The translations under genes and the position numbers were made by a program. Shown here one piece after another: positions 1 to 12,300 of a DNA stretch of 64,000 nt (position 1 is its first letter; every line of letters begins with the position of its first letter). A model generated the notes under the pieces. It was given only the letters and a program-made list of their open reading frames with translations. It was not told where the DNA came from and searched no databases. The DNA lies in NCBI GenBank assembly GCA_029224185.1, contig CM055191.1, positions 8,763,036 through 8,827,035 on the forward strand. Direction: 5' to 3'. This stretch comes from Karalla daura (taxonomy: Eukaryota; Chordata; Actinopteri; Chaetodontiformes; Leiognathidae).

Positions 1-177
1 AAAAAAGAGCAGAAATCAGTCAATCTGTGTGGTAAGAAGCAGTATCTGGGTTATGACACAGGTGCCGGGATGGAACTGGAGCTGCTCTGATCCACGATAG
101 GAAACGAAAAGAACAAAAAGAACAAGACTCTTTATTACAGACTGCAACACCTGTGAAACAGACAAAAAGCTTCACTT

Positions 178-212
178 ATATGTATTTATATACATACACA
201 TATATACTTATA

Positions 213-243
<31 letters not shown>

Positions 244-244
244 G
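178..244. repeat. TA-rich microsatellite
   Basis: Imperfect TATA/TACA repeat in the CIC intron. Confidence 0.9.
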
Positions 245-2052
245 TTTTAATATGGACAATAACACCGTCCCAGTCACTGGTCAATTTGGAAAAGCAATCT
301 TGTGTTGGTCTGGAACGGCTGAATGAAGCTTTTTGTCATTTTTCCTAAAGGGCGCAAATTATCAGGAGCGTACACACACTCGCCTCAAATTGCGTCCTAT
401 TTTTGAGGGGGGGGGGGTAAGTAAACAATTTCTGTGACTCCTCGTCTTCAGTTTATCCAAGTCCAGGCTGGTTGCAGGGGGAATTATCTTTGGTGAAGCG
501 CTGTGTGCTACTTTTAGGGCTATTACGAATCACTACGAGTCCCACGAGTGGCTGGCTTTTAATAACTAAAAGGAGTAAAATACTCTGCTACAAGACAGAC
601 GCTACCGTTTTAGTGTGAAGAGAAGGAAATCCAGCTCTGAAGCTTTATTCTGCACCTATTCAGCGCGTTTGGCTGGATTTGTCTCTTCTCTTCGCTGACG
701 TGTTGAATACTACTTTCGGGGGGTATTTGGAATCCACTGAAAGTCCCGGGAGCGGGCTAAGATACTAGGATACACACACGAGACTGTAGTAGAGGAAGCG
801 TGCAGGGCTGGTAAACAGCAGGCTGGTGCAGCCAGGGCTGTAATGTGGAAGGAGAGTGACGGTAATGCAACCACGGCTGAGGTCCGGGCTAACTCGGAGG
901 GGGAGGAGTGATTCGGGCATACGCTCATTAATGGATATCTGTCAGAGCCGAGTCAAGATTTACTGGCACATAATCAGATTGGGGCCCTGGCTGACGTCTG
1001 ATAAGTGGCCCTGTTGGGCTCATCTATCTGGTTAAGGAGCGGCTGTGGGGCTCTGTGTGGGGGGCGCTGGACCGCCCGGGCACCGCTGCGGAGCAACAGT
1101 GGAGACTGCATTTGTTTTTCTGTCTGGGAGATGAGGGGTGATACTTTGCATTATGAGAATCCTGTAAATGGGCTGACTTTGATCACCGAGCCTCGGCTGA
1201 GCCTCCTTAAGACAGGAGCTGTGAATGCTGTGTGAGAACCACGGTCATGAGGCATTATTCATCTCTGTTGTACGTATGTGTCATTTTGCAGTCGTGCTGC
1301 CTTTGCTACTTTGTGGATATATACGACACCAAAAGTTTTGGCTCCCCAACACATGATCATGTTGCATGCGTGCAGTAATTTAAGGGATTTTAGCTGGATT
1401 TTAAAGCCATAAGCAGCCGCAATAAAAGGAGCTGCAAAAATGGAAGGCAACTGGAGCTGTAATCTGATCAATGGGATTTAACCAGGCAGTTTCCCCCTTT
1501 CATTCTGTTACTCTGCCAGGGTGCAGGGGAAAAGGAAATGCTCCGTGAGACAGAACATACTCTCACCTGCAACGCTGAGAGAACATCTCCTCCTACCTTA
1601 TGCGAGCCTGCGCATCATATCGCCGGCTAAAGGCTTTATTAAAAAGGTTTTCTTGCATGTTAAAAGTCAGAATTATGCCTCTGTTTTGAAATTAACTGAG
1701 CGGCTACCTCGAGAAGTCGGCATACACACACAGACACAGACACACACACACATACGCACATACACACGGACACACACACACACACACACACAGGATGTGT
1801 GCTCGGTTCAGAGCGAGTCCGTCAGAGAGAAGTTTGAAATGTCACGGCGAGGTCCTCATTAGTCCAAATGCCAGTGTGACTTTTAGGAAAAAGAAGCTGA
1901 GAGTATATCTGAGGGATGGAGAGTATGAGCGGTGGAACATTCTAAGCCCTCTCTCACTGAGGGAAGCCTTTCACTTCTCACTGTTGGGACTGCAAACACA
2001 TGCAGCCCGGAGTTACTGCGGCCCTCCAGGTGTTGCTGGATGCCACTCTGAG

Positions 2053-2139
2053 TGAGTGAGTGAGTGAGTGAGTGAGGGAGGGAGTGAGTGAGAGAGGGAG
2101 GGAGTGAGGGAGTGAGGGAGGGAGGGAGTGAGTGAGTGT
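2053..2139. repeat. (GAGT/GAGG)n repeat next to a CIC donor site
   Basis: On the minus strand a CACT/CCCT repeat starts within a few bases of the exon donor at 2142. Confidence 0.9.
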
Positions 2140-2141
2140 AC

Positions 2142-2302
2142 CTGGTGGGGGCGGGCGGCAGCAGGACGGCCTGGGAGGGGGCCGACCCTGGGGCCACCAC
2201 GGCCGCCGTGCCCACGGTCACTGGGAAGGGGCTGGCCGGGTGCACGGCGCCACCCTGAGGCAGCTGGGGCTGCACCACGGGCATGGGGGCGATCTGGATG
2301 AT
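2142..2302 (-). CDS. cic: CIC exon: IIQ...MPVV segment, last one in the window
   Basis: Encodes IIQIAPMPVVQPQLPQGGAV and ends APSQAVLLPPAPT(R), like mammalian IIQLTPVPVS...QPQKVLLPSSTR. It ends in phase 2 at the donor CCAG|gtacac, which is followed at once by a long CACT/CCCT repeat. The next exon (ITYVQ... in mammals) is not found between 1 and 2141, so it must lie outside the window. Confidence 0.92.
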
Positions 2303-4463
2303 CTGGAGAGAGAGGAACAGTAGGACCCATCAAGAGAGGGAATCTGTACGGTCGACATGTGGATGCCACAGGGTTCTGCTCTCGTGACCACTGCAATCAT
2401 CACAGAAACCAGAGCTAGTAATCTGTGGAGTCTGACACAGTAGCAGACTCCCAGGACTCGGTATTAAGTGGTAAGTGGGTGTACGTTTGTGGTGGCGTCC
2501 TGGCTGACCTTGCTTCCAGTCTGAGCTCCGTTCTGGACAGGAAGAGGCGGAGTCACGAGGGGAAACTGCTGGGCGGGGGCGGGTGCCGTCCGTACCATGG
2601 GAACGAGCATTTTGCCCTGGAGCACTGGAGACTGTGTTTGCACTGAGGGAGAGGACAGGAAGAGCGGAGAGTGAGTGGCTGCTCTGCAGGGCCTCTCCCA
2701 GGGCGGTCCCGTCCGTCCCCCCGCCCTCACCTCGGGCTCCTGGACTCACGACTCCCACCGCCGAGCTGGACGTGTAGCCCGTCAGCGGACTGCCGCCCTG
2801 CTGCTTCCCGTTGGCCAGGGACACGTGTGCGGGGGGAGCTGTGGGCAGGTTGAAGATACTGGTTGGCTGGCTGAGCTGCTGGGGGGGGCTTTTGGGGTGG
2901 GTGCTGGCGGGCAGGGTGGGCAGGATGTACTGGACCTGTGTGACCGCCTTACCCCCGGGGGGCGCTAGGGAGGGCGAGGAGAGGAACTGGGGCTGGAGCA
3001 GGGGCAGGGGGAGGGGCCCGTTGGTCTGGCTGTGCGGGGCGGAGGCGGGGGGGAGCGGCTGCTGCTGGGGGGGCGGAGCCTGAGGGGAGGGGGTGATGAG
3101 CTGCACGGCGGGCTGGCCTAGCACCAGGTTAGTCACCACGGGGCTGGGCGACGACGAGGAGTAGTACCCACCCCCGGAGGCTGCGGCCCCGCCCCCCGGG
3201 CCGGAGCCAATCAGGAGCTGCGGTGGCGGCTGCTGGGCGCTCAGGGACTTCCTGTCGGGCGGCGGCGGGCCGGGCGGCGGGCCGGCGTCTCGGGGCTTGC
3301 TGGCGATGGGGAGCGGCGTGCTGATGACCGGACGCATCACGTTGGTGACCACGGTGGAGGCCCCCCGCACGGCGCCCAGGCCCAGCGGGGGCGCAGACAG
3401 TGCCCCCCCAGCGGGGGAGGTGGAGATGACCGACTGGCCGGAGGAGAGGGAGAGGGAGGAGGCCTGCCCTCCCCCTCCTCCTCCTCCTCCCTCTCCTCTC
3501 TGTGACGTGTCCTTGCCCTCCGCCTCTCCCCTCTCCTTCTTGCGGTGCTCTGAGAAGCCCCCGCCGCCCGCTCGGCCCTCGTCGTAGCGCTTGCTGCTGG
3601 GGTAGGAGGACAGGGACACGCTCCTGCCGTGGGGGGTGTGGTGCGAGGAGGAGGAGGAGGAGGAGGAGCAGATGACCGGGGCGAAGACTCTCTGGAGAGA
3701 GGAGAGCGTGTTCAGGAACGGCAGGCGTTACAGAGCGGACGGGCTACGCTGAGACCACCCCCCCGGAGCTCACCTTGCGTTCGCTCTCATCCCCGGAGCC
3801 GTGCTCGCTGTCGCTGTCCGTCACCCGCTCCTTACACTTGAGGTCTATGGAGCTGCTAGGATACGGGTCCTCTGTGACAAACACAAAGATCACACACTCT
3901 ACAGCTACACTCGGAACTCTTTTCAATGTGCTTCCTGCCTGAAACGGTCCACCCCCCACCCCCACCCCCACCCCCCCGTAGTTTGCCAGGAATTAACCCC
4001 GTCATGAGCCCGGGTGAAATGCGGGGGATTAAGTGCGAGCGCATGACGAAAATTTTCACCGACACATTCACAAACCGCACGGGGACGGAGCGACCTGAGG
4101 GCGCTGCGGCTTCCGATGGCTAATCTCGTTGTGCCGCTGAATGAGATTTGCCCGTGCGCTCGCAGGAAACTCACAAAGTGGGTCAGTGACACAGGAAGCG
4201 GCGCGCTCGTGCCCCGCCGCCGCCGCTCGCCACATTCTGGCTTGGGCGGTCGGAGAGCGGCTCTGAGTTCTCACCGATGACATCATCGTCGCCCTCCTCC
4301 TCGCAGATCACCATGCGCTCCTCGTCGCTGGTCATGTCCTCGCTGACGCCCCGCTGCGACTGCGACAGGGCCGGCCCGTGGCCCGAGAACTGCCCGCCGC
4401 CGTCACCGCACATCTGGAGGAGGGGAGCGCGCTTCAGAGGCGAGATAGCAGAACGGCTGGGAG

Positions 4464-4504
<41 letters not shown>

Positions 4505-7500
4505 GGCGGTTGTGTAAGCCAGGTGTTGTGCAATTTTATGTAAGCGTGCTAGATAGTCTTTTTAACACGGGAACACCAAACAGATAAAATGAAGTGACTT
4601 CCCCATCAAGCTTTTGCTCCAGCAGAGACCAGTGATGGTCCTCAGCTGTACGTCCCCTACGTGCACCTACCTGTGCCAGCTCTGCCAGGGCCTGGGTGTT
4701 GCCCCTGTCTCCCCGCTCCAGGCTGTGCATGGCGCTCTGGGAGAAGGCCCGGGGCCGGGTCAGCTGGCCCACGTGGCTCTCGCCCGTCGTCCTTTCAGAC
4801 ACACCCACCAGACCCGGACCCACGCCCTTCAGCTCCACGGTATGGGGCTCTGTAGGAGGAGGGGTCACAAGGAGACGCTCATTGCTGCATCCGTTGATGA
4901 AGACAAGAATGGAGGAAAAGTTGTGCTGAATGAAGTGAGAATGAAACGAACCAGTGGACTCGGACATGCTCCTCTCTCTGATGTCTTTGCCCCCTGGCAC
5001 CCCACGGCCCTCGGAGCTGGACTTCTTCCTGTCTTTGTTGCACCATTTCCAGTCCGGGTGGGCCTTGAAGTGGGCCTCCTTCACCTGGGAGCAGGAGGCG
5101 TGGAGAGCATCAGCACAAGGAGCAGACTGGTAAACTGCGGGCGTCGTTTAGGTGGAGTGTGGGTACCTGGAAGGCCAAATCGTGGTACTTCTGTTTCTCC
5201 TTGGGCCCCAGAGCGTACCACCACTCCCCCAGGATCTTACTGACGGTCCTGTTGTCCTGGTTGGGGTGGCGCTGGTGCACCAGAGCTCGATGGCGCTTGC
5301 TGAAAATCATGAAGGCATTCATCGGTCGCCGGATGTGGTCCTTCTCCCTCTGCCAGACAGATGAAGGCGTGTTATTACATCGCACATTTTCCTCAATGGA
5401 GCCATTCATTTTCAATCCGGAGCCCATTCTTCAGAGGAGAGAGCGCACAGTGTCTCATGATAGAAAAGGTTTTGTTAACACTCGGTCAAGGAGCAGCCAA
5501 GGAACAAGCAACATGTGCTCTGAAGTGATTCTTCCTTCAGTTCTGGTTCTTCATGTAAGACACCCGGGCACTGCCATACAGCACAGCACTCTTCCACAGA
5601 GTCCACAACATCTCATCACTGGCTACGGTTTTGTATGGAGCCCAGCCAGTAATATTTATTAGAAAAAAACAAACATGCAACACAACATAAAAATACATAG
5701 GAACAAGATCAGTTAACTGTTGCCATGCTTTCATACTGCAACCGAACAAGATCATTAAGTCAGAGCACACCTTACTAACATGTCGCAACACGCTCATTAG
5801 GTTGTAACTATGACTTAATAATGTGTAGTAGTAATGCTTATTGACTGTGTCATAGCCACAGTTTATCTTTCTTGTTCTGACAGGTTTATCTGTAATTCAC
5901 TCATCTCACTGGATGGACTCTGTAGCTTGCAGTGTTAACTATCAGATAAGACAATAGACATCTGTATCTGCTGTCACGAGAGAAGACAGCATCTCCGCTC
6001 CTTGTGCGTTGTGACGACCTCGAGACCTCACCTGACCCTAGTTTGGAACATGTGGAGTCATGGAGAAAATGAACAGAGAGGTTTGCTGTTCCAGTCGTAG
6101 AGAGTTACCTTTCCCGGGCTGCTCTTGTCGCCATCTTTGGGCAGCGCACTGAGGGACTGAGTGCGCCTCTTCACTGGTGATGTAGAGATGGGCTGCTCCG
6201 GGACGACACCTGGGAGGAACCTGAAAGCAGAAAAGAAAGGGAAAAAAAACGGAGTCTTTTATCTTTATTGATTATTAGGGACAATTCGCACTCGAGATCT
6301 ATCCTCTCAAATATGTTAAAGAAATTAAAGTGACTACTCCATAACCGCTAATATTTATCTTGGAGCTGCGAGGATATCAGATGTAGACACGGAGGCACAA
6401 GTAGTTCATCTCCCGCGAGGTACATCAGCAGTTTCAGCAGGGAGCTCATCTATTTCAATGGCAGACAGCCTGGCCACTGCCTTTCATATAGTGATAGAGC
6501 CCAGAGATGGAATGCTTTTGTTCCCATCTGCTTTGTTCTGGCATTGAGCTCTTCTGCCCAAATTAGCGTGAGGATACAGAAAATATCACACTCTCTTACT
6601 GTATGTGTGGGTACACAGTACCGCACAGGAGACTACTGCGAAGGCTGCCTTGGACCAACCACTTTGGTATACGGACACAAAAAGGGTAGTATATGCGCTG
6701 TGTGTGTGTGTGTGTGTGTGTCCGTATGTGGCAACGCGACCTCGCAGGCTTTTCTCAAAAAAAAAACAACAAAATAAACAAACAAGAAAATGAACTCACG
6801 GGTCGTCCACGTCGCTCTCCGTCTCGCTGTCTCTCCCCTCTGCTTCTCCTTTCTCCTTCTCTGGAGGCGGCTCATCAGAGGAGGGGGCAGGCTGGGACAG
6901 GGGACCTCTCTCTACAGTGGGAGGTGCTTCGGCGGGCTCCTGTGACAGCGCTGCCACCCCTTGACATTCTGCGGAAGAACAACAAAGATGCACTTGTTCA
7001 AGCCGCTAGTAAGCAACATGCAGTGTTGAAAGTCCACGGCGTGGAAAGCCGTGGGGAAGACGCTTTCTACGGGTCAGTATCTTGTACCTGTCTTCAGACT
7101 GGCTGCCTGGGGGTGGTTGACAGGGTGCGGGCCCTCTCCTGGCTGAGAAGAAGCATCTGATTGGGTGGGTGCCAGGAAAGGGACCAATGAATGCCAGGGG
7201 AAGACTGGAACTGACCGTGGCTCCACATTGGTCCACACTGGCGAGAAACAGAGCATCGGTTACGACAAGCAGCTTTTGATGATCTATTATTTCATCATTC
7301 ACAAGAACCGGGGCCCTTCTTCCATTCAGTTTACCAAGATGCTATTCCCTTATTAGGGAAAACCCCAATGCAACACTCCCACCCCTTATGCATTCCTCCT
7401 GCAATCTAATCATTTGAGTATGAGCATCTTTTTTATTATCTGAATGATGAGGCTGGAAATAAACAATAAGTGCTCCCTTGCAGTTCCTCACTAGTTACCT

Positions 7501-9324
7501 ACTGAGGATATCTAACACATAGTATAAGAACAACATCAGATCTTTGAGATGTACAGCGGGGTATCAGGACAGCCAGAGTTGCACACCTCCAGTCCCTGAA
7601 CTGGTTAAATCACTCCAACAAACAGCAGATGTACAAAGGGACTCTCTGTTCTCAGTAACATTCTGGATGGAGAACAGTAGCTGGTACACTCTGAATCCTC
7701 ATAAATTATGTTAAATCACCGTCTTATTTGTATTACCATTGTTAAAAAAAATACCAAATAAGGATGCAACTCCCTTTAAGTTTCAGACAACAAAATCCTA
7801 AATATGTGTCCTCAGTGTTGTTACATACTGATGTATGTGGAAAGACAGGACAAAATAAAGGTTTATTATTGTCATATTAACAGTAAGGAAGCACAGACTG
7901 ACCAAACATGCTCAATCCTTGTCGGAGATACTGTGGATTCTCAGATGAGAACATGACTGGATGAAATCCTTGCCGTTTTTCTCCCAAGAAAAAAAGAAAA
8001 AGAATAATGCCTCGTCCTTTTCAAAACAGGTCTTCTACAACACACATAGTCCAGAATCTGGGGCTGGTGTTGCTGGGAAGCTCACAGATGACGACAAGTG
8101 CTCAGTGTTGTCGGTATCCGTCTCATCCCTACAGGTTGCAGGCATCATTCACAAGGATAAAAGCATCGTCGAGAGAAAACTGAACGAGGTTTTGTAAATA
8201 TGACATAAAGAGGTATCCTTTTTTTGTTCCAATGAGTGAAAAAAGGTGAAATGTGTCAAGTAGAGTCCATCTCTCCGTATCGCAGAATGCCGCAATCTAA
8301 TAAACCAAACATCGGTGAACAAAATGTACGATTAGGAAAAATTGCGATAAACATGAGTTAAATCGGTGTGAGTGCAACAGTGTGGAGACGACCCACGGAG
8401 ACAACGGTGATGATCGAAGGCAAGGATCCTCCCCCTCCTTTGGTCTAATTACCCCCGATGCCCTCTCTCCCTGTTTGTTTACATTACAGCAGCAGCTCGG
8501 CCACGAAGAGGTTAACAGGGCCTCCAGCGCATCCCCGGCCTCGATTACAACGTCCGCCCGAGAACTACGCAGTCTTCCCGGGCCATACCAGAGCTCGCTC
8601 CACGCCACGATACAACCGCAGACAGGTGGGCTCGGCGGGCATAGAGAAGCACATAACACCCCCTCCCCTCGACAGACACAGCTCCAGGCTTTGCTGCGGA
8701 TTTGGGAAGGCGATCAAAAGCTAAGGTATTACTTAGAAGTTGGGAGCAGCGACGTGACAACGTTTGATCCAAGAGTGCACTGTTTGCTTTAAAAGCTAAC
8801 CGTAATACTAATGTGATCATAAAGCACAATTGTGGTGGCTCTTGCTACCAGTGCAGCACTCCAAATTGAACCAGCCTCTCGGGAACGCCCCTGGTCGTGC
8901 ACCCGCCGCACAAATATACGCAAAAATAAACGCAATTGTTCTCATATCTCAGCTACAAAGGCGTATTCACATTGCCAAAATAACCCCCAACAAGTGCATT
9001 ACACATAATAATAAGTTATTACACCTTCCTCTCAGATTTGGACTGTATGCACCTGTCGTGAGGTGCTTGTTAACACCTGCAAAATATCATTAAAAAAATC
9101 ACGTCAAAATACGCCAGGGAAGGAGTTTATCCGTGTTTACAACGCATAGGGCAGATGTAAATCTGGTGCATTCATCCATCACCCAGTGGCTTTACAACCC
9201 CGCAGTTTTGAGGTACATAACACGGATATCTCGTATTAAGTCTGTTAGTTTTGCCTTTGCAGAGTCTTTAAATCTAACCCCTCCTGTCCCACCTGGAACC
9301 AGACCTGGCGTTAGCTACACCGAT

Positions 9325-9357
<33 letters not shown>

Positions 9358-12300
9358 AAAAACACCACGGTGAGGACTCCTGGGCTCCAGAGATGGATTC
9401 CTCTTTCTCCTCCACCTCCTCTTCAAGGCAGCGAGCGAAGATGCCCGAATACTGAACCCGCAGCCGACGGGAGGTGCTTTAAGAGCCCACGGTGCAGGTT
9501 AAAGCCGCTGCTCAGCTCGGTCCGTCTGCAGCAGGTTAGCTAGCCGCTCCGGGGACGCGGACGACATCGGCCGCGCACACCGTCCACTCCGGGAGGGGGG
9601 AAACACTCAGCGTTGCGAGTGTTGTTTTGGTCCGGAAAAGTCCTCTCCTCGCTCTCAGGACGAGTTTACTCCCTTATTTTTCGTGTCTCTCGGCCCTTTC
9701 TTTCTCTTTCCCTCCCTCTCTTCCTCTTGTTGTAAACTAGGCTGCTCGGCCCCCCACCTCCTCCTGTTCCCCCCTCCCCTCCTCGTCCTGTCAACCTCGC
9801 CCAGCCTTGTCCCGCCCCCTTCAGGCGAATCTCGCTCTCCTATTGGTCCTGACGGCTAACCGTCATCTACCCGCCGCTGGTCTTGATTGGTCGGAGTGTG
9901 CGCTGGAATGCCAGTCATATGCAAATTTCAACCGGCTTTACGAACAACGACTCTTTTTGGCACTAAAACGGCAACTATCTTATGAATAAAACACACATAC
10001 GTAAACAACCATCAATACGCCGTCTTTAAACATTTTGAACCATAAAATAACGTCTTCAAAAGGTGTATTTTGTCTTTCTTTCAGTGAGCCCACCCTCGGC
10101 TTCTGTCATTGGCCCATAATGCGTAGTAAACCGTGATTGATGCTGTAAGTAGCCAATCAAATGCCGACACTCAGATGTAGGCCAACCAATGGCTTAACAG
10201 AAGTTGAACAAGAGCCCTCCTTCTTACAAATGCTCGACCAAGAATCTAAGATACCCATGTAGACCATTCTCATGCAGGAAGGCGCTAGAGAGCCATATAC
10301 TTTACTTTCCACGCTGCTTTAGGGCTCTGCAGTCTGGTTAAATGGGTGTTAATGAAGGATGAAGTATATCCACACCCATTAAGCCTACTAAGGCTTTCTA
10401 TGCAGCTGTTTTTTTCACAGTAGTTAAATGTAGGCGTGCAATGGTAAAGACTGAATTGAGATTGTGCTTATGTATGTTTTGGAACACAGTTAAAGATGGA
10501 GAGACCGGTCGTGTAAATTTTCTGATCACTTAACATTTTTCCATTTCTCCAACACGCAAATATGCCTCCTCTCGACAGAAACATAAATGTTCTGATGCAA
10601 CACTCAGGGTGACAGGGGGGAAGAGAGGGAGGAAAAAAAGAGAATTGAAAACAGGAGAGTAGGGGTGGTTTAAACGAGAGAGAGGGAGAATGGGTGGAAC
10701 AGGGCTGAGAGAGGAGAGGACCAAGAGAGTAAAAATAGACTGAGAGTCAGTTTCAGCAGGAGAGGGAGGGAGGGAGGGATGGAGGAGGTGGTGGGTGGGT
10801 GGGTGTGTGGGTGGAGAGAAAACAACTTGTGAAAATAGAAAATAGGGAGGGCATGTGGGGCCAGAGATGGGGGAGACAAAGGCAAAGTATTTACAGGTAT
10901 CTATACTCTTAGGGGTATAACAGGCTGGGGACAGTTTCCCGTATGCATGATCTGGTTTCCCGTTGGGCTGCTTGAGTCAAGGGGTCATGCTCAGCTTAAC
11001 TCATCTATAAAAATGAAAAACTGGGAGGGACTTAATTATGGTTAGCAGCCAGTCAGCTCACCAGGAGTCTGGGAACCAACCAATAAGGTTGTGAAATAGG
11101 CCACTGGCAGCCACTGTCCTCAGTAGTAGAAAAAGTTAACCCCTTCACTTCTTCTAGAATGAAAACACTGCACACACATTAGATCTAAATTTAGATCTGT
11201 TAAAACTGTACAAGGCTACCGACAAAACTCTTTTGAGTTGCTGCTCAGCACTCTCAGGCCTTTACCTACTCATATTGCTGGCATCGGTAACATGTCTTGT
11301 AAAAAAGACGGGATGACTCGTGACTGTCTGTAACTTCTTTTAAGCCGAGGCGTTTCCAGAAAGGCTTTGACTAATAGGCATTAGAAGAAGAGACAGAGAG
11401 TGAATGTGCGTGTGTGAGGTAGAGAGAGAGAGACAGAGAAAGAAAGAGAGAGTGAGAGATTAAGGCTTATCAACTGCACTGAGCTCTCAACAAGTCAGTC
11501 CAGCAAACACATTGTGTAAAGCACCGGGAGTTGGACAGCTTGGCTGTGTGAGTGAAAGGAAAAGAGGGTGAAAGAGGGCAGGGTGGAGATGAGGGATTAC
11601 TGTGGCTGCTCAGTGGTTACAACCCTGAGTAAACATTACAAGCCCTCAGTAATGAGCTACATCTGACCAATTATTCAAAGCAGAGTAATGAGTTTTTCCT
11701 TCAGCCCAGCGAAAAAGAGCTGAACTGATGGGTAACAAAAGATGGTAAATATACTTGTGCATGAATATATATGTCTCACGGTGGACGAGAGGTTGGTAAG
11801 ACGGTCCTAGGTTGGAGCTAGCAGTGGGACCGAGGCCCTTTTTATGATACAGACAAATAAAGAAATGCAAACACCCAACAATCCAAGTGATAATTTCATC
11901 AGTTGGTGGCTAACAATGTCACCTCACAGTGGGAAGTCCTGGGTTTGATTCCCAGGGGATATTTAGGTTTCAGCAGCTAAAATAATAGATTAAAAGTATT
12001 AGGTTACAAGTATTTAGTGCGAGTGTAATGATCCCAGATGGTTGTCTTTGTACGGCCTATATAGTTTGAAAAGGATAACAAATTGTATGTTATCAATCAA
12101 CATATCGAGGTATCCTCCGGTAACACACTGAACCCCAAACTGCCCTGCTTGGACTCTGTAAGGTAGCTGAATAGTGAATGGTTGAACGTGACTGGTGTCC
12201 ATAAAAGTGGTTTGATTGATCATTAAGAACCAGTCCATTGGCCATCCAGGAAATGTTTGATATTCCGAGCAGAATAAAGGCCTGAATCGAAGCATCTGCT

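Larger units (their letters stand above)
1..2141 (-). other. cic: CIC intron, cut by the window edge
   Basis: No exon of CIC or of any other gene is recognisable on either strand. It contains a TA-rich tract (about 178-244), a degenerate (CA)n block (1724-1792) and a GAGT/GAGG repeat (2053-2139). A TGAATGAA capicua-type octamer occurs at 320-327. Open frames here resemble no known protein. Confidence 0.75.

Noticed and set aside
710..928. 72-residue minus-strand open frame in the left CIC intron
   Set aside because: Does not resemble any CIC exon (ITYVQ... expected next) or other known protein, and has no convincing splice borders.
1883..2284. Open frame reading from the CIC IIQ exon through a THSLPPSLTPS repeat
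   Set aside because: This is read-through of the CACT microsatellite after the donor at 2142; the repeat peptide is not CIC.
8297..8829. Two minus-strand open frames near 8.3-8.8 kb considered as CIC-S 5' exons
   Set aside because: No matching phase-1 donor and no similarity to CIC-S; the 7903-7954 exon explains the isoform better.
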